A DNA stretch of 64,000 nucleotides from Meandrina meandrites. Lineage: Eukaryota; Cnidaria; Anthozoa; Scleractinia; Meandrinidae. Made by a program: the position numbers and the translations under genes. The DNA lies in contig OY855905.1 of the NCBI GenBank assembly GCA_963693305.1, forward strand, positions 36,346,637 to 36,410,636, given 5' to 3'. The notes beneath the pieces were generated by a model. The model was given only the letters and a program-made list of their open reading frames with translations, had not been told where the DNA came from and did no database searches. Every line of letters begins with the position of its first letter. The first letter of the stretch is position 1. This document shows, in pieces, positions 32,095 to 43,000 of the stretch.

Positions 32095-34278
32095 TTAAAC
32101 TAGTTCTGAAACAACAGGGAGCAGTTCTTTCCATTTTTTGTTGTGAATCTCTAACGTTTGATTCTGTTTAGCTATGGAGAGCTCCAATTCGTAGGTTGTT
32201 TTCATCCTGGCTTTCAGTAATGAAAGGGATGGTTTTATATTAAGATTTCGACATTGAAAGATTACTTGCTTGGAAAGGATAACAATATGATTTAGTAAAA
32301 GGAAATCTTTTCTAAAAAACCCAAATGTTATATTAGAAGCGTTTAAATTTTGAAGGTTGGTAAAATAATTTTTTAGCCATTCCGTTACTGAAAGCCAGAA
32401 GCTGGAGGTAATTTCACAATGAATAAATAAATGCTCGAGGGATTCCTCAAACTTCCCACAGAACGTGCATAGAGATGAAGAAACTATGCCCATTTTAAAA
32501 AGGGCTTTATTAGTAAAAACAATTCTATGTAAATATTTAAACTGGAATTCTCTAGTTTTGGTGTCGACAGTTACGTTTCTAGGAATAAGATAAATTTCTT
32601 GCCATGGCAGATCGGTTGTTGGAAACAACTCTTCATATTTGTATTTTGATGTTGGGTTAGTCTCGAATTTCTTAACAAGATCCCAATATAGCACCCTCGA
32701 AGTAGTAGGGAAAACAATGTCATTAGAATTGTTGCCATCACCTTGTGCCATTTGTAATTGTTGTTTCAAAATATTTTTCCATTCTAATGGGATTGTGTCA
32801 AAAACTCTCATAAGAAGAAAATACTCAGCCATCGTAATATTTTTGCTCTGTAATACCTCCCAGGTCTTTAGTTTACCTGTGTCATCCAATAGGTCACATA
32901 ATTTGATTATGCCTTTCTTGGCTATTCTATTTCTAAACAGCGGTTTTGCACCTATACAAATGAACTTATTATTCCAGATAATTTCATTTAACACGTTCGA
33001 TGGAGTATGAATGTGCGTTTCTTTGTAACTTGCCCACTCATTAAGACATTCTTTATAGAACCTCGGAAGAGTCTTGGGGAGGAATTTTATATCGTAATTG
33101 CATTTCAATAGAAACGAACCTCCGAATTCTGAAAGGTAGTTATCGAGAAACACCTTCCATGTGCTATTATAGCTATCGAGATATTTTTTCATGCACATGA
33201 TTCTTTGGGTTTTTATAAGCGTTTCTAAGTGATGCATTCTTAATCCTCCATTTTTATAATCACTGATAAGAGTTTTTCGCTTTATTTTGTCTTTTCTAGA
33301 TTTCCATACAAATTTAAAAAGTACCGAGTTTATCTCCTTGATAATTTCTTTTGTGAGAGGGATTTGAGAGGCTCGGAACATAAACTTAGGAATAGCGAAG
33401 GTTTTGATGATCTGAATTCTGCCAAGTAAAGTTAAGTTTCTCCATTGCCATATATTTAAGGATTTTTTTATAGAGGTAATAATTTTTTCAAAATTAAGTT
33501 CTTGGAATTTTTGCCAGTCGTAGGTAAAAAATATACCTAAAATTTTCATTGGCTTGTTAACGTTGTCTATTCCAAGATCTTCAGGGGAATTGTGTAAGCT
33601 GCCAAGCCAATATACCTCTGTTTTTTCTTCGTTTAGTTTTAATCCCGAAATATATCCAAAATTATTAATAACCTGTTTTAGAGAAAAAAAGGATCTCGTA
33701 TTTTTAACGAAAGTGGTAAGATCATCTGCGAAAACATTAAGTTTTATCTCTTCATTGCCTACTTTGATACCTATAATTTCTTTATTTTCACGTATTGAAA
33801 TATTAAGAATTTCAAGCGCGATAATGAAAAGGTAGGGCGACAATGGGTCACCTTGACGCACTCCACGTTTGATTTCAAAGAGTTGTGATGCAAACCCATT
33901 GTTCATCACACAGCTTGTGATGTCGGAATAAAAGACTTTGACCCATCGAATAAACGATTCACCAAAATTGAAGGCTTCTAGTGTATTGACAAGATATTGC
34001 CAATTTAATGAATCAAAGGCCTTTTTAAAATCAAAAGAAGTCATTAAGCCGGGAATATTGTTAAGTTTGGTATATTCCATTACATCATTAATTGACCTAA
34101 TTGCATCAAAAATAGTTCTGCCCTTCACATATGCGCATTGATTTTGGTTAATAATGTCCGGAAGCACTTTTTCCAGTCTGGTTGCTAGAGCTTTGGATCC
34201 GATCTTGTAATCTACATTTAGCAGAGATATGGGTCTCCAATTTTCAATGTACCGTTTATCTTTGTCTTTTTTTTTCAA
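32095..34278 (-). pseudogene. LINE-1 ORF2, reverse transcriptase part
   Basis: The frame carries NWRPISLLNVDYKI, SFDFKKAFDSLNW, RQGDPLSPYLF and the catalytic NVFADDLTTF, then a C-terminal zinc-knuckle-like CTFCGKFEESLEHLFIHC. It is open for 727 codons. It has no independent start of its own and belongs to the preceding frame. Confidence 0.85.
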
Positions 34279-35869
34279 TAAGTCGAATAACAGCTTGTCG
34301 TTGTGAGTTTGATAGTTTCCCAGTTATATGGGCAGCATTTAAGGAGTCTACTAGGAGGTTACCTAGTACAGGCCAGAAATGTTTGTAAAATTCGGCTGTT
34401 AAGCCATCATTACCTGGAGATTTGTTGTTCTTTAGTTGATCTAAAACGTTGTAGCATTCAGTATTGGTTAACTGACCTTCGCAAAGGAGCTGCTGGTAAT
34501 TTGACAATTTTGGTATGGTAAGGTTTTTAGTAAAATTGTGCAGTTCGTCAACGTCTGTATCCGGGTCCTTATTATCGTAGAGATCTTCATAGAAATCCTT
34601 TAATTCAGACATGATAGCCTTACTGTTAATTATTTCTTGTCCCTCTTTGTTAAGTAACTTTCGTATACAATTTTTGGCTTTTCTGGATTTTTCAAGATTT
34701 AAAAAATATTTGTTATTTTTTTCTCCTTTCTCATACCATGCGGCTTTTGATCGGATAATGTTTCCCTGAGTAATATAATCATATATTGAGTCGTATTCAA
34801 TCTTATACTTTTCTAAGTCTTCCAAGTTTTTCTCCGAGGGGTGAGAAGCGCACAGCAGTGCACTCTCTTTTAGTTTGCTTTCTAACTCGACAAGTTTGTT
34901 TCGTCTTACTTTAGCCTTTCTTTTACTGTACGAGATCGTAGTTTGTCTTATTCTATATTTTACTAGATCCCAAAGAAGCTGTTTGTCATGGATATCATCA
35001 AACTCTTTCAGCCAAACTTCAAGACTAGAACTGATGAGTTCAATATAAGTATTGTCTTCCAAAAGACTGGAATTAAACATCCAATGTGAAGGGCCACGAA
35101 CTTTGTCTTCTATACTATTAATTTGTAAGGTAATAGCGGAGTGATCAGATTTAATAGAAGGTATGATATCAGTGTTTTCGATAAAATCTTGCATACAGTC
35201 GCTAATTAGCCAGTAATCAAGGCGTCTCTGGACCACAGGTCTTTTTTGCCGCCAAGTATATTGTCTCTTGTCAGGATTTCTAATTCGCCAAATATCTACT
35301 AGATCATATGCTAATTTTATGTCGAAAATATTTTTCACGGAGTCTTTTTTCTCCACCCGACCACCTCCATTGTCCATCTCAGCATCCAAATGGACATTAA
35401 AATTGCCTCCAATAATTAACTGACTACTTGAATTAAGATCGCTCTTATCCAATACTGATAAAATATTTGCAAAGAACATGCATTGTTCCGATGTTTTGTT
35501 TGGAGAATATATATTTAAAAGTAAGAAGGGCGACTCTTGGATTAATGCATCTATCAAAACATATCGACCATCACTGTCTTGACTAACAGACTTCAATTCG
35601 AATTGTAATTTATCACTGACCAAAATTAGAACTCCTCTGCTATGGTTTGTTCCATGGGAATAGTAAAATTTTCCATGCCACTGAAACTTCCACTCATCTA
35701 CTATCTCAGGGGTGCTATAGGTCTCCTGCAAGAAGGCGATATCAGCGTTTTGTTTTTTTATCCACGAGAAAATAGCTTTACGCTTTTGAAAGTCCCGGAT
35801 TCCCCGAGCATTCAGTGATATTAGTTTAAAGTTGACGTTAGCAATTTGAGCTTCACCTATGATCAACAC
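34256..35869 (-). pseudogene. LINE-1 ORF2, endonuclease part
   Basis: An apurinic-type endonuclease domain starts near residue 14 (FKLISLNARGIR) and continues through LQETYS, YSHGTNHSRGV, LLNIYSP and SDHSAITLQI. At residue 156 (codon 35402-35404) the expected GGDFN reads GGNFN, changing the catalytic Asp to Asn. The frame ends at IEKKRQR because of an extra A; the true continuation is in the next frame. The endonuclease is predicted inactive. Confidence 0.8.
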
Positions 35870-36326
35870 GTAAAATCATTAGCCTCTGTGGAAAGAAGTT
35901 CCCCTGTTGTTGTTCGAACATCACATTTGACTGTTTGATTATGTAACCAAAATATTTTGATAATCTTTTAGTTTTACAATACTTAGTGGATTGTTGGTTC
36001 CCGCATTTATATACTAAGAAAAAAGAACACGCACTAAGAAAACAAATACAAGACAAAAAAACAATGACAATAATTAAGGAGCGAGATAATAAAAGCTCCG
36101 TGATTGACCCTTACCTTACGCTCCAGAAACTAACTGTTGAGCAATCGACGCTTCCGGTCTAGCGTTTTGTGATGGAGAACAAAAACTAGATGGTACGTTC
36201 ACGGGTATCCTTTGTTGGAGTTAAAGCGTGTGTAACACCTATATTAGAGTAAATTAGTATTCAAAAGTAGCGAAAGTCAGCTTAAACTTATAAACAAGAA
36301 TTTTGGATTGTTCGCAAATATTGATT

Positions 36327-37217
36327 TTACGATTTAACATATTTTCCGTCAATAAAAAGTTTGTCTGGCTCGGACCTACTAAAATACGCTTTCTTTCCTT
36401 CCTTTCTGGCATCTTTTAACTTCTTCATTTGAGGTTTGCGAAGGTCGTGCAGTTCCTTAGGGATGTCTTCATAAATTTTGAAATCGGTGCCTTTCAATTT
36501 ATACGCGCACCTGATAACTTTTTCCCGGTCTGAGTACCTCAGGAATCGTGCGATTATCATCCTGCCACTTCCATCGCTTCTAGGCTGATTCCCTAGTCTG
36601 TGAACGCGTTGAAATTCAATATTTGGAGCATCTTCAACTTCGAGAACGTTTTGCAAGAAATCCACTAATTGGCCATGCGTGTCATCCATACTTCTTTCCT
36701 GTCCGTTCAGTAATACTTGCATTCGGCGCTCGGGAATCCCGTCAAATTTAAGGTTTTCCCTTCTGCTATAAGTTTCTAGGTATAGCATCTCTTTACGAAC
36801 TTCACTGATTTCCTTACGACGCGTTTCCTTTTCCTCCTGTACGGTATTGTTTAGCTTTTCAATTTGACTGCGGACGAACTCGGCATTCTTTTCTAAGTCT
36901 TTAATGTTCTTATCGAAGCTCCGTTGTTTCTCTTTGACCACAGTAACATCTTTCTCCAAGCTGGATACGGAGGCTTTCAGACTATTCATCGTAGAGCATA
37001 CTTCTTCCAATTTCTTTTCAAGAGTGTCCAGTTTCTCAAGCTTAGACAGTATTAAGTCTATTTTACCTGCAAGTTCCGCGGCCATTACTTCGTCCTCGTC
37101 CGCGTGGTCAAAAGAAAATTCCTTCAGCCGTTTTTCCGCCGGCGAAATCTCCTGTGAGCTTCCCGAAGAGTCAGAATATCTAATTTTCCTTTTCACAGAC
37201 GAAAGAAATGCTTCCAT
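36327..37217 (-). CDS. LINE-1 ORF1 protein (coiled-coil, L1-type)
   Basis: The 296 residues comprise a charged N-terminus, a long heptad-rich coiled coil over roughly residues 45-150, and the conserved YSRRENLKFDGIPE segment. A C-terminal RNA-binding region contains VHRLG and a SDREKVIRCAYKLKG block. This is the layout of L1-family ORF1 RNA chaperones. The frame is uninterrupted. Confidence 0.8.
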   Translation of the reverse strand: MEAFLSSVKRKIRYSDSSGSSQEISPAEKRLKEFSFDHADEDEVMAAELAGKIDLILSKLEKLDTLEKKLEEVCSTMNSLKASVSSLEKDVTVVKEKQRSFDKNIKDLEKNAEFVRSQIEKLNNTVQEEKETRRKEISEVRKEMLYLETYSRRENLKFDGIPERRMQVLLNGQERSMDDTHGQLVDFLQNVLEVEDAPNIEFQRVHRLGNQPRSDGSGRMIIARFLRYSDREKVIRCAYKLKGTDFKIYEDIPKELHDLRKPQMKKLKDARKEGKKAYFSRSEPDKLFIDGKYVKS

Positions 37218-37262
37218 AGGCGTTACGGTTAATAATCAGAGTTGATATTTTTCTGTCAACAG

Positions 37263-37359
37263 GAAATAACGACTTCACATTTTCGTTTGTGCGTAAAAGA
37301 CTTGGCAGGAATGGAGAGTCAGCATGATCCTGTTACTGTTGATTATGCAGTTATTGGAG
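37263..37359 (+). CDS. Gene B exon 6: H-type lectin module 3, second part
   Basis: A 97-nt exon (phase 0 to 1) encodes EITTSHFRLCVKDLAG and DPVTVDYAVIG. It closes module 3 just as the YINKTG exon closes module 6. Confidence 0.85.
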
Positions 37360-37586
37360 GTAAATAAATCAATATTTTACTATGGGGGCGAGTTAGTTGT
37401 ACTTTTTGATCAATATTTGACTTCATTTTGTTAAATATAGGGAAAGGTATTTGTCACTTTAAAGAATAACAAAAAATGTGCAATTGGTTCTTGGAGCGAG
37501 GAAAAAAGTAAAAAGATTCATTTGATTTTGTTCTGATATTTACCAACCCAGAAAACCTCATGTTTTGTGCATATTCTGTTTGACAG

Positions 37587-37805
37587 ATCTTGATCCGTGT
37601 CTCAACGTTTCCTGTAACTACTTTGCTGTTTGTAAGGCGTTTGGACCCAGGGACGCGCGGTGTGTATGTGTGGATAATTGTCCATCGTACGAAGAGCCTG
37701 TGTGTTCCTCTAATGGCACCACATACGACAACGAGTGTGTATTCCAACGAGAAATGTGCCATCTGAAAGCAAACTTCACTCTTTACCATCCGGGTGACTG
37801 TACAG
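37587..37805 (+). CDS. Gene B exon 7: Kazal-type domain
   Basis: A 73-codon symmetric exon (phase 1 to 1) shows VSCNYFAVCKAFG, CVCVDNCPSYEEPVCSSNGT and TYDNECVFQREMC. The C-P-x-x-x-x-P-V-C-x-x-x-G-x-T-Y-x-N-E-C core is the Kazal/follistatin-like signature. It may inhibit serine proteases or act as a structural spacer; inhibition is not predictable. Confidence 0.85.
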
Positions 37806-38234
37806 GTAACACAACTAAACTAACCCCATAATAGATATATAGACTCGCAGACATCTGACTTTAGACATTTTTGTGGGCCAAACATTAAAGTAGTCTTATC
37901 TCTACATCATTCCATGCCACCCACAGTGTCTGACACAGTATAACAGTATTAGTAAAGTTAAGTTCGCTGGTTAGCAATTCGTAAATATTCAGGGAAAATA
38001 AAGAGGTTTTTAGGATTGCAAGAAAGGCCCATTACGTGTGCCTACAGATTTGTGTCTTCAATGCAGCAGATTTTAAGCTAAAAGGGTTAGTGTATATTCA
38101 TCCCTCTTTTCCAAATAGGGACAAAATCTAATGCAACTGAAATACAATTGGATCAGAGAACTGAGATAATCACAGCTGGGCTTTTAAAAGTTAACATAAC
38201 ATTGAAAATAAATTGAAATTGAATTGTTCTCCAG

Positions 38235-38612
38235 GATTCCCTTCTCAGAAAGGTCGCCATCGTCTCCGTCGCATCCCAAGCTGGGCTGAAGCAGTGTGTG
38301 AACAAGTTCCACTGACTCCTTACGTCTTCTATCCTGATAAACCGGTTCACATACAAGTTTCCGTAAATCACGCCAATTTTTCAGACCCCAACTATGTCCA
38401 TGAAGCCGTGGTGCCCTGGGTTGAAGAAATCCGGGAAAATAATTTTACAGTTTGCGTGACACAGGCCGGGAGAAATGAGAAGAAAAATGGACAAGCTTTT
38501 GCCACAGTTGAGTTTAGCATACCAGGGAGCCCCTGACGGGGGAGTGTCGGGTGAAATGGACATGCCGACTTGGTGGACTGGAACTAACTGTCGTACAGTA
38601 GCACTGCCACCG
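38235..38612 (+). pseudogene. Gene B exon 8: H-type lectin module 4, frameshifted
   Basis: The frame reads well through RENNFTVCVTQAG to FATVE, then hits a stop at 38534. A second frame supplies LAYQGAPDGGVSGEMD and ends TVALPP at a good donor. Other modules have V-x-W-[IL]-A here, so two bases (GG of the Trp codon) seem lost next to 38513. Restoring two bases also makes the exon phase fit its neighbours. Confidence 0.75.
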
Positions 38613-38665
38613 GTGAGATTAGCTATACCAATCATATTGATGTTTTATAATACTGTACTTATAAC

Positions 38666-38975
38666 TGTTTTATTATTCAACAAGCTCGCGCGATGCCCAT
38701 ATATGGTCAGAAAGCCATTGTTATCCGTCATCCGCCCATAACAGATATCCTGCGATATACGAAGGTTGCCAAGATTCGTCCGAAATCTTGCAAGGCGCTG
38801 CACAACCACAGTTTTTCTCGCTACAAAAATTTTTTCGTTAAAAAATTTGTTGAATAATAAAGCAATTATCCTGCTCAATCTTGCGGAATATCGTCTGATT
38901 TTAGCCAACTCGGCCTACGGTCTCGTCGGCTAAGTATCAGGCGATATTCCGCGCGATTTCGCAGGATAATTGTTA
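38666..38975. repeat. Inverted-repeat element in gene B intron 8
   Basis: CAATTATCCTGC and GCAGGATAATTG, with CGGAATATCG and CGATATTCCG inside them, form a hairpin at about 38865-38974. TTATTATTCAACA and TGTTGAATAATAA pair further left. It looks like a small nonautonomous element, possibly nested. Confidence 0.5.
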
Positions 38976-39259
38976 AGTATTGAAGTAATATTAGATCAAC
39001 GAAATGTAAATAAATTGACTGTTTTTCATAAGAAGAGTGGGAAAATTCCTCTCTTATAATGTAATCAGTTTCATAGATTGACGTCAACGCAAACTTTCCT
39101 TAGAAGTCACTGTACGTAGTAAAGGTCGCATGATGTAAAAAAAAAATTCTTCAACATCATCGGCGTTTTAGCTTTAAACTACTATGCAAGTTTTGGATGA
39201 TTTTAAGAAAAACTAACAACAAGACTCTTAATATTCCTCTCACCATTAATAACTTACAG

Positions 39260-39427
39260 GGAAAATTTAAGTCAGCGCCCACTGTGCTTGTGTCAGCGGA
39301 GCATGAAAGGCGCGGTGTGAAGCACGATGCCTCCACTGTGTGGGTAGAAGATTTGACAACAACATCCTTCAAGATCTGCATCAGAGAATTACAGAACTTT
39401 GATGGAGCTCACCAAAGTATCCATGTC
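39260..39427 (+). CDS. Gene B exon 9: H-type lectin module 5, first part
   Basis: A 56-codon exon (phase 0 to 0) encodes GKFKSAPTVLVSAEHERRG and [17 protein letters not shown]. It is almost identical to 1044-1211 in gene A. Confidence 0.85.
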
Positions 39428-39701
39428 GTAAGCATTTATTTATTTGCGATTTTAAATACATCTACTTGGTGAAAAGGGTAATGCAAGGGTTGTGAAAACG
39501 TGTTTCAGTCATCTTCACTTACCAAAAGACTAGCAAGGGTACTGAAAATATTTCGGTATTTGTTTAAAGAAAACTTGATTTCTTATCTCCATTTGTCAAG
39601 ATAGGCCAACTTGACACAACCCTGCATTGACTTTAAAAGTTCACCTGTTTCTCAAGCTCTTATTCTTAGGCTAGTTTTTTCAACCTATGTTTTTTTCATA
39701 G

Positions 39702-39812
39702 GACTGGATGGCATTTGAAGAGCTTCACCGACCTCTGTTTAGAGAGCACGGCTCTATATACTTTGCCAATGGGAACAAGCCATCCAAAGAATTCAACTAT
39801 GCTTTTTGTGAG
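39702..39812 (+). CDS. Gene B exon 10: H-type lectin linker beginning DWMAFEE
   Basis: A 37-codon exon (phase 0 to 0) that matches gene A 1504-1614 and closes module 5. Confidence 0.85.
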
Positions 39813-40047
39813 GTATGTTAACCATTGATTTTGTCCTCGCTAATTCTCTACCCTACATTCTCACTTGCCCACTCATAAGTTACAGGCCTACTCTCTACCC
39901 CTTTCCCCACTTTCTCTTTGTGAGATCGTATTTTACAGATGAAATTCATTCTAAACCAATTTTCAATGTATACGTTCATGTATTCTTAACATTTGTTTTT
40001 ATCAGGATGTTGTTTTTAAGAAGCTTTATAACGACTCTCCAGCGGTC

Positions 40048-43000
40048 TATAATAATAATAATAATCAACTTTATTTATAGAGGGTAAACACATAACAGTA
40101 AAAAACTGACAAACCAGTGGCCCTCTAATATAAAATACAATCGAGAACTAAAAATAATGCTAAAAATCTAACAATCTAAAATTACAAAATTTAGTTTAAA
40201 ATACGCTATAATATAAAAACTAGGTAAAAATTACTCTAAAATGGCGAGATTGATATAAAAGAGTTAACTAAAAGGTAAAGTGATCTAAATGTTTGTATGT
40301 ATCTTTAAAAAATTTAAACGTAGCCTTCTTAAAACTTACTAAACTAGGCTTGTTCCTTATGGTGCTGGGTATAGTATTCCAGAGGCGTGTAGTCGATACT
40401 GTGAAAGACCTTCCGCCTTCTGACTCCCGTTTGAATCGGGGGCAGACAAGGTTTAGTAGTCCATGTCTGCTCGATCTTTCATTGATGTCGGCGTTTCTTA
40501 TCAGCATCTGTGACAAATAATATGGACAGTCCCCAGACAGTCGTTTGTATACCATTGATAACCTATTTACATTTGCCTCATGATAAAATGGAACCCAATC
40601 CAATTCTCTAAACAGTTGTACGCTATTCGCTTTAGTATCCGCATTTAGTATTACACGTGCTGCGCGTTTCTGAAGTTTAAATACTCTTTGTAAATTCTCA
40701 GCAGAGCATGAAGTCCACACGGTTGATGCATATAGCATTGTCTGTTTGATCATAGCATTATAATAGAGTTTCCTTTGATCAAGAGGAAGAGAGCGTCTTA
40801 TTTTTCGCAACACGGCGATTCTCTGTGATAACTTCGTGCATAGATTTTCGACATGTTGGTCAAAGGTAAGCTGGCTGTCAATCGTGACCCCTAATAGTTT
40901 ATGCGAGCTCACTTGTTCAAGTTCAGTAGAATTTACGTGTAACTGCAGAGTGGACTGTTCCAGTTTCTTGCCTAACCGTTTACCAGTAACAAGCATGGAT
41001 TTTGTTTTGGATTCGTTTAGTATCATTTTGTTGTCTGCTGACCAGATCATAATTTCATCAATATCCGTCTGAAGGCCGTTTGAGATGTCGTTGGGTGCCG
41101 CCATATAATGGGTGGAGTAGCTAATAGTTGTGTCGTCGGCATAAATATCAACCACGGAGTGCTGTAAGGCTGCAGGTAGATCATTAATAAATACAAGGAA
41201 TAAGATTGGACCTAAGATGCTGCCCTGTGGTACACCCAGTGTTAAGGCCCTCTGGGTAGAATAATATCCGTCTATGTTCACAAACTGGCGTCTACCACTC
41301 AAATAGTCACGGAACATGGGTAGGCTCCTTTCGCCTACACCAAGAGCCTTTAATTTTGACAGAAGCAGTTTATGGTCAATCAGATCAAATGCCTTTTTGT
41401 AGTCGATAAAAACAAGTCCAGTGACTTTATCATTGTCGAAGTTGAACAATAACTGGTCTACCAATCGGATAAGCGCAGTTTCAGTGGAGTGAGATTTTCT
41501 AAACCCCGACTGAAGGGGGTGGAAAAAGTCATTCTCTCTCAGGAAGTTACACAAGTGTTCACATATGTGTTTCTCCAGCACTTTCGAGAGAATGGGGAGC
41601 ACAGAAATCGGTCTATAGTTGTTCTTGTCTTTTCTGCTGCCGTTACCTTTAAAAACAGGGGTAACTTTTGCGATCTTCCAGGTAGTAGGAAACGTCTGTG
41701 TAGACAAGCCGTGGTTCAGCAACTTCGTCAGCGATGGTGCGATTGCTGGAGCAGCAATTCTGAGTATTTTGGCGCTGATACCGTCGTCTCCGGTGGCCTT
41801 ATGGGTTGGAATTGATAACAGTAACTCTACAACCCTCTTCTGTGTTATATTCGGGAGGTCAAATGCACTGATGTCCTGTCTGGCAGAGGTCACCGTTGAG
41901 GGGACAGTTAGCGAGCTAAGCCCAAGTGCGGCAACCAAGTTTTTCGGTTGATCAACAAAAAACGAGTTAAGTATCTCAGCAATGGTTTGCTTATCCGTGA
42001 TATTTGTCTCGTTTTCTACAATTTCCTTTATTCCACTCTCAGCTCCTTTGTCGTCATTCGATAGACACTTAATTAGATTCCAAAGTTTCCTAGAGTTGTT
42101 CTTGTTTTCGGTGACTTTATCCTTGAAGTAAGATTGTTTTGTACTCCTGATAAGTTGAGTCACTGTGTTTTTCGCTCGCTTAAACGCATTCCAATCTCTT
42201 TCCGTTTGGCTTTTTCTAGCTTTGTTGAGAAGCTTGTCCCGAGCCTTTATCCCATTCAGGATTTCAGTGTTGAACCATTTTGGCTGAATTTTGCGCTTTA
42301 CTCTCTTTTGTTTCAGAGGGAGGTGTTCGTCAATAATGTCGTTAAATACGTTATACCAGGCGTCGACCACATCATTAGTATCCTCGAACACAAAGGCACA
42401 GTCCCAGGGGGCCTCATGCAGCGATGAAACAAATTGCTCTTTGTTAAGACCTTTTATGTCCCGATAAGTTATCGTCCTGTGCTGATCTTTATTGTTCTTT
42501 GGGCATTTAATGAGTTTCCTTGTAACAATAACTGGGAGGTGATCAGATATCCCAGAGGACATAACCCTGACACTGTGAAGCCGCTCCGGATGACTACTCC
42601 AAATGTGGTCAAGGCAGGTTTTTGACACGGGCCTGGTAATTTTATGCACAAGTTGAGACATATTCAAATTACGCATTGTTTTTAAAAGCGAGTGTTTCTG
42701 GACTTTCTTTGCACATAAGAAATCAATATTAAAGTCGCCTAAAATAACGATTTCTCGATTCAGTAGATGTGCGTTTTCGATGTTCTTTCCAAGTCTCTTA
42801 TCGTCTGCCGCTTTATATGAAGGAGGTCGATAGATGCCGGCAATGAGTAGGGGGCGCTTCGACTTGAAAGGGCAGGTTTCAAGCCATAAACACTCTAGAT
42901 CGGTTGCTTCGAGGTCTTCGCGCCGTTTAACCTGCAGCGAACTGTTTACAAAGGCAAGAATCCCGCCTCCAGATCTCCCGATTCTATCTTTACGATGTAG

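Larger units (their letters stand above)
32095..37217 (-). mobile_element. LINE-1: L1/Tx1-like non-LTR retrotransposon in gene B intron
   Basis: The element is oriented opposite to the host gene. Going 5' to 3' it has ORF1 (37217-36327), a 457-bp spacer, and ORF2 split into an endonuclease part (35869-34256) and a reverse-transcriptase part (34278-32095). The split comes from one extra A in an A run. The start of ORF1 lies only 46 bp from gene B exon 6, so little or no 5'UTR is left. The 3' boundary and target duplication were not defined. Confidence 0.8.
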
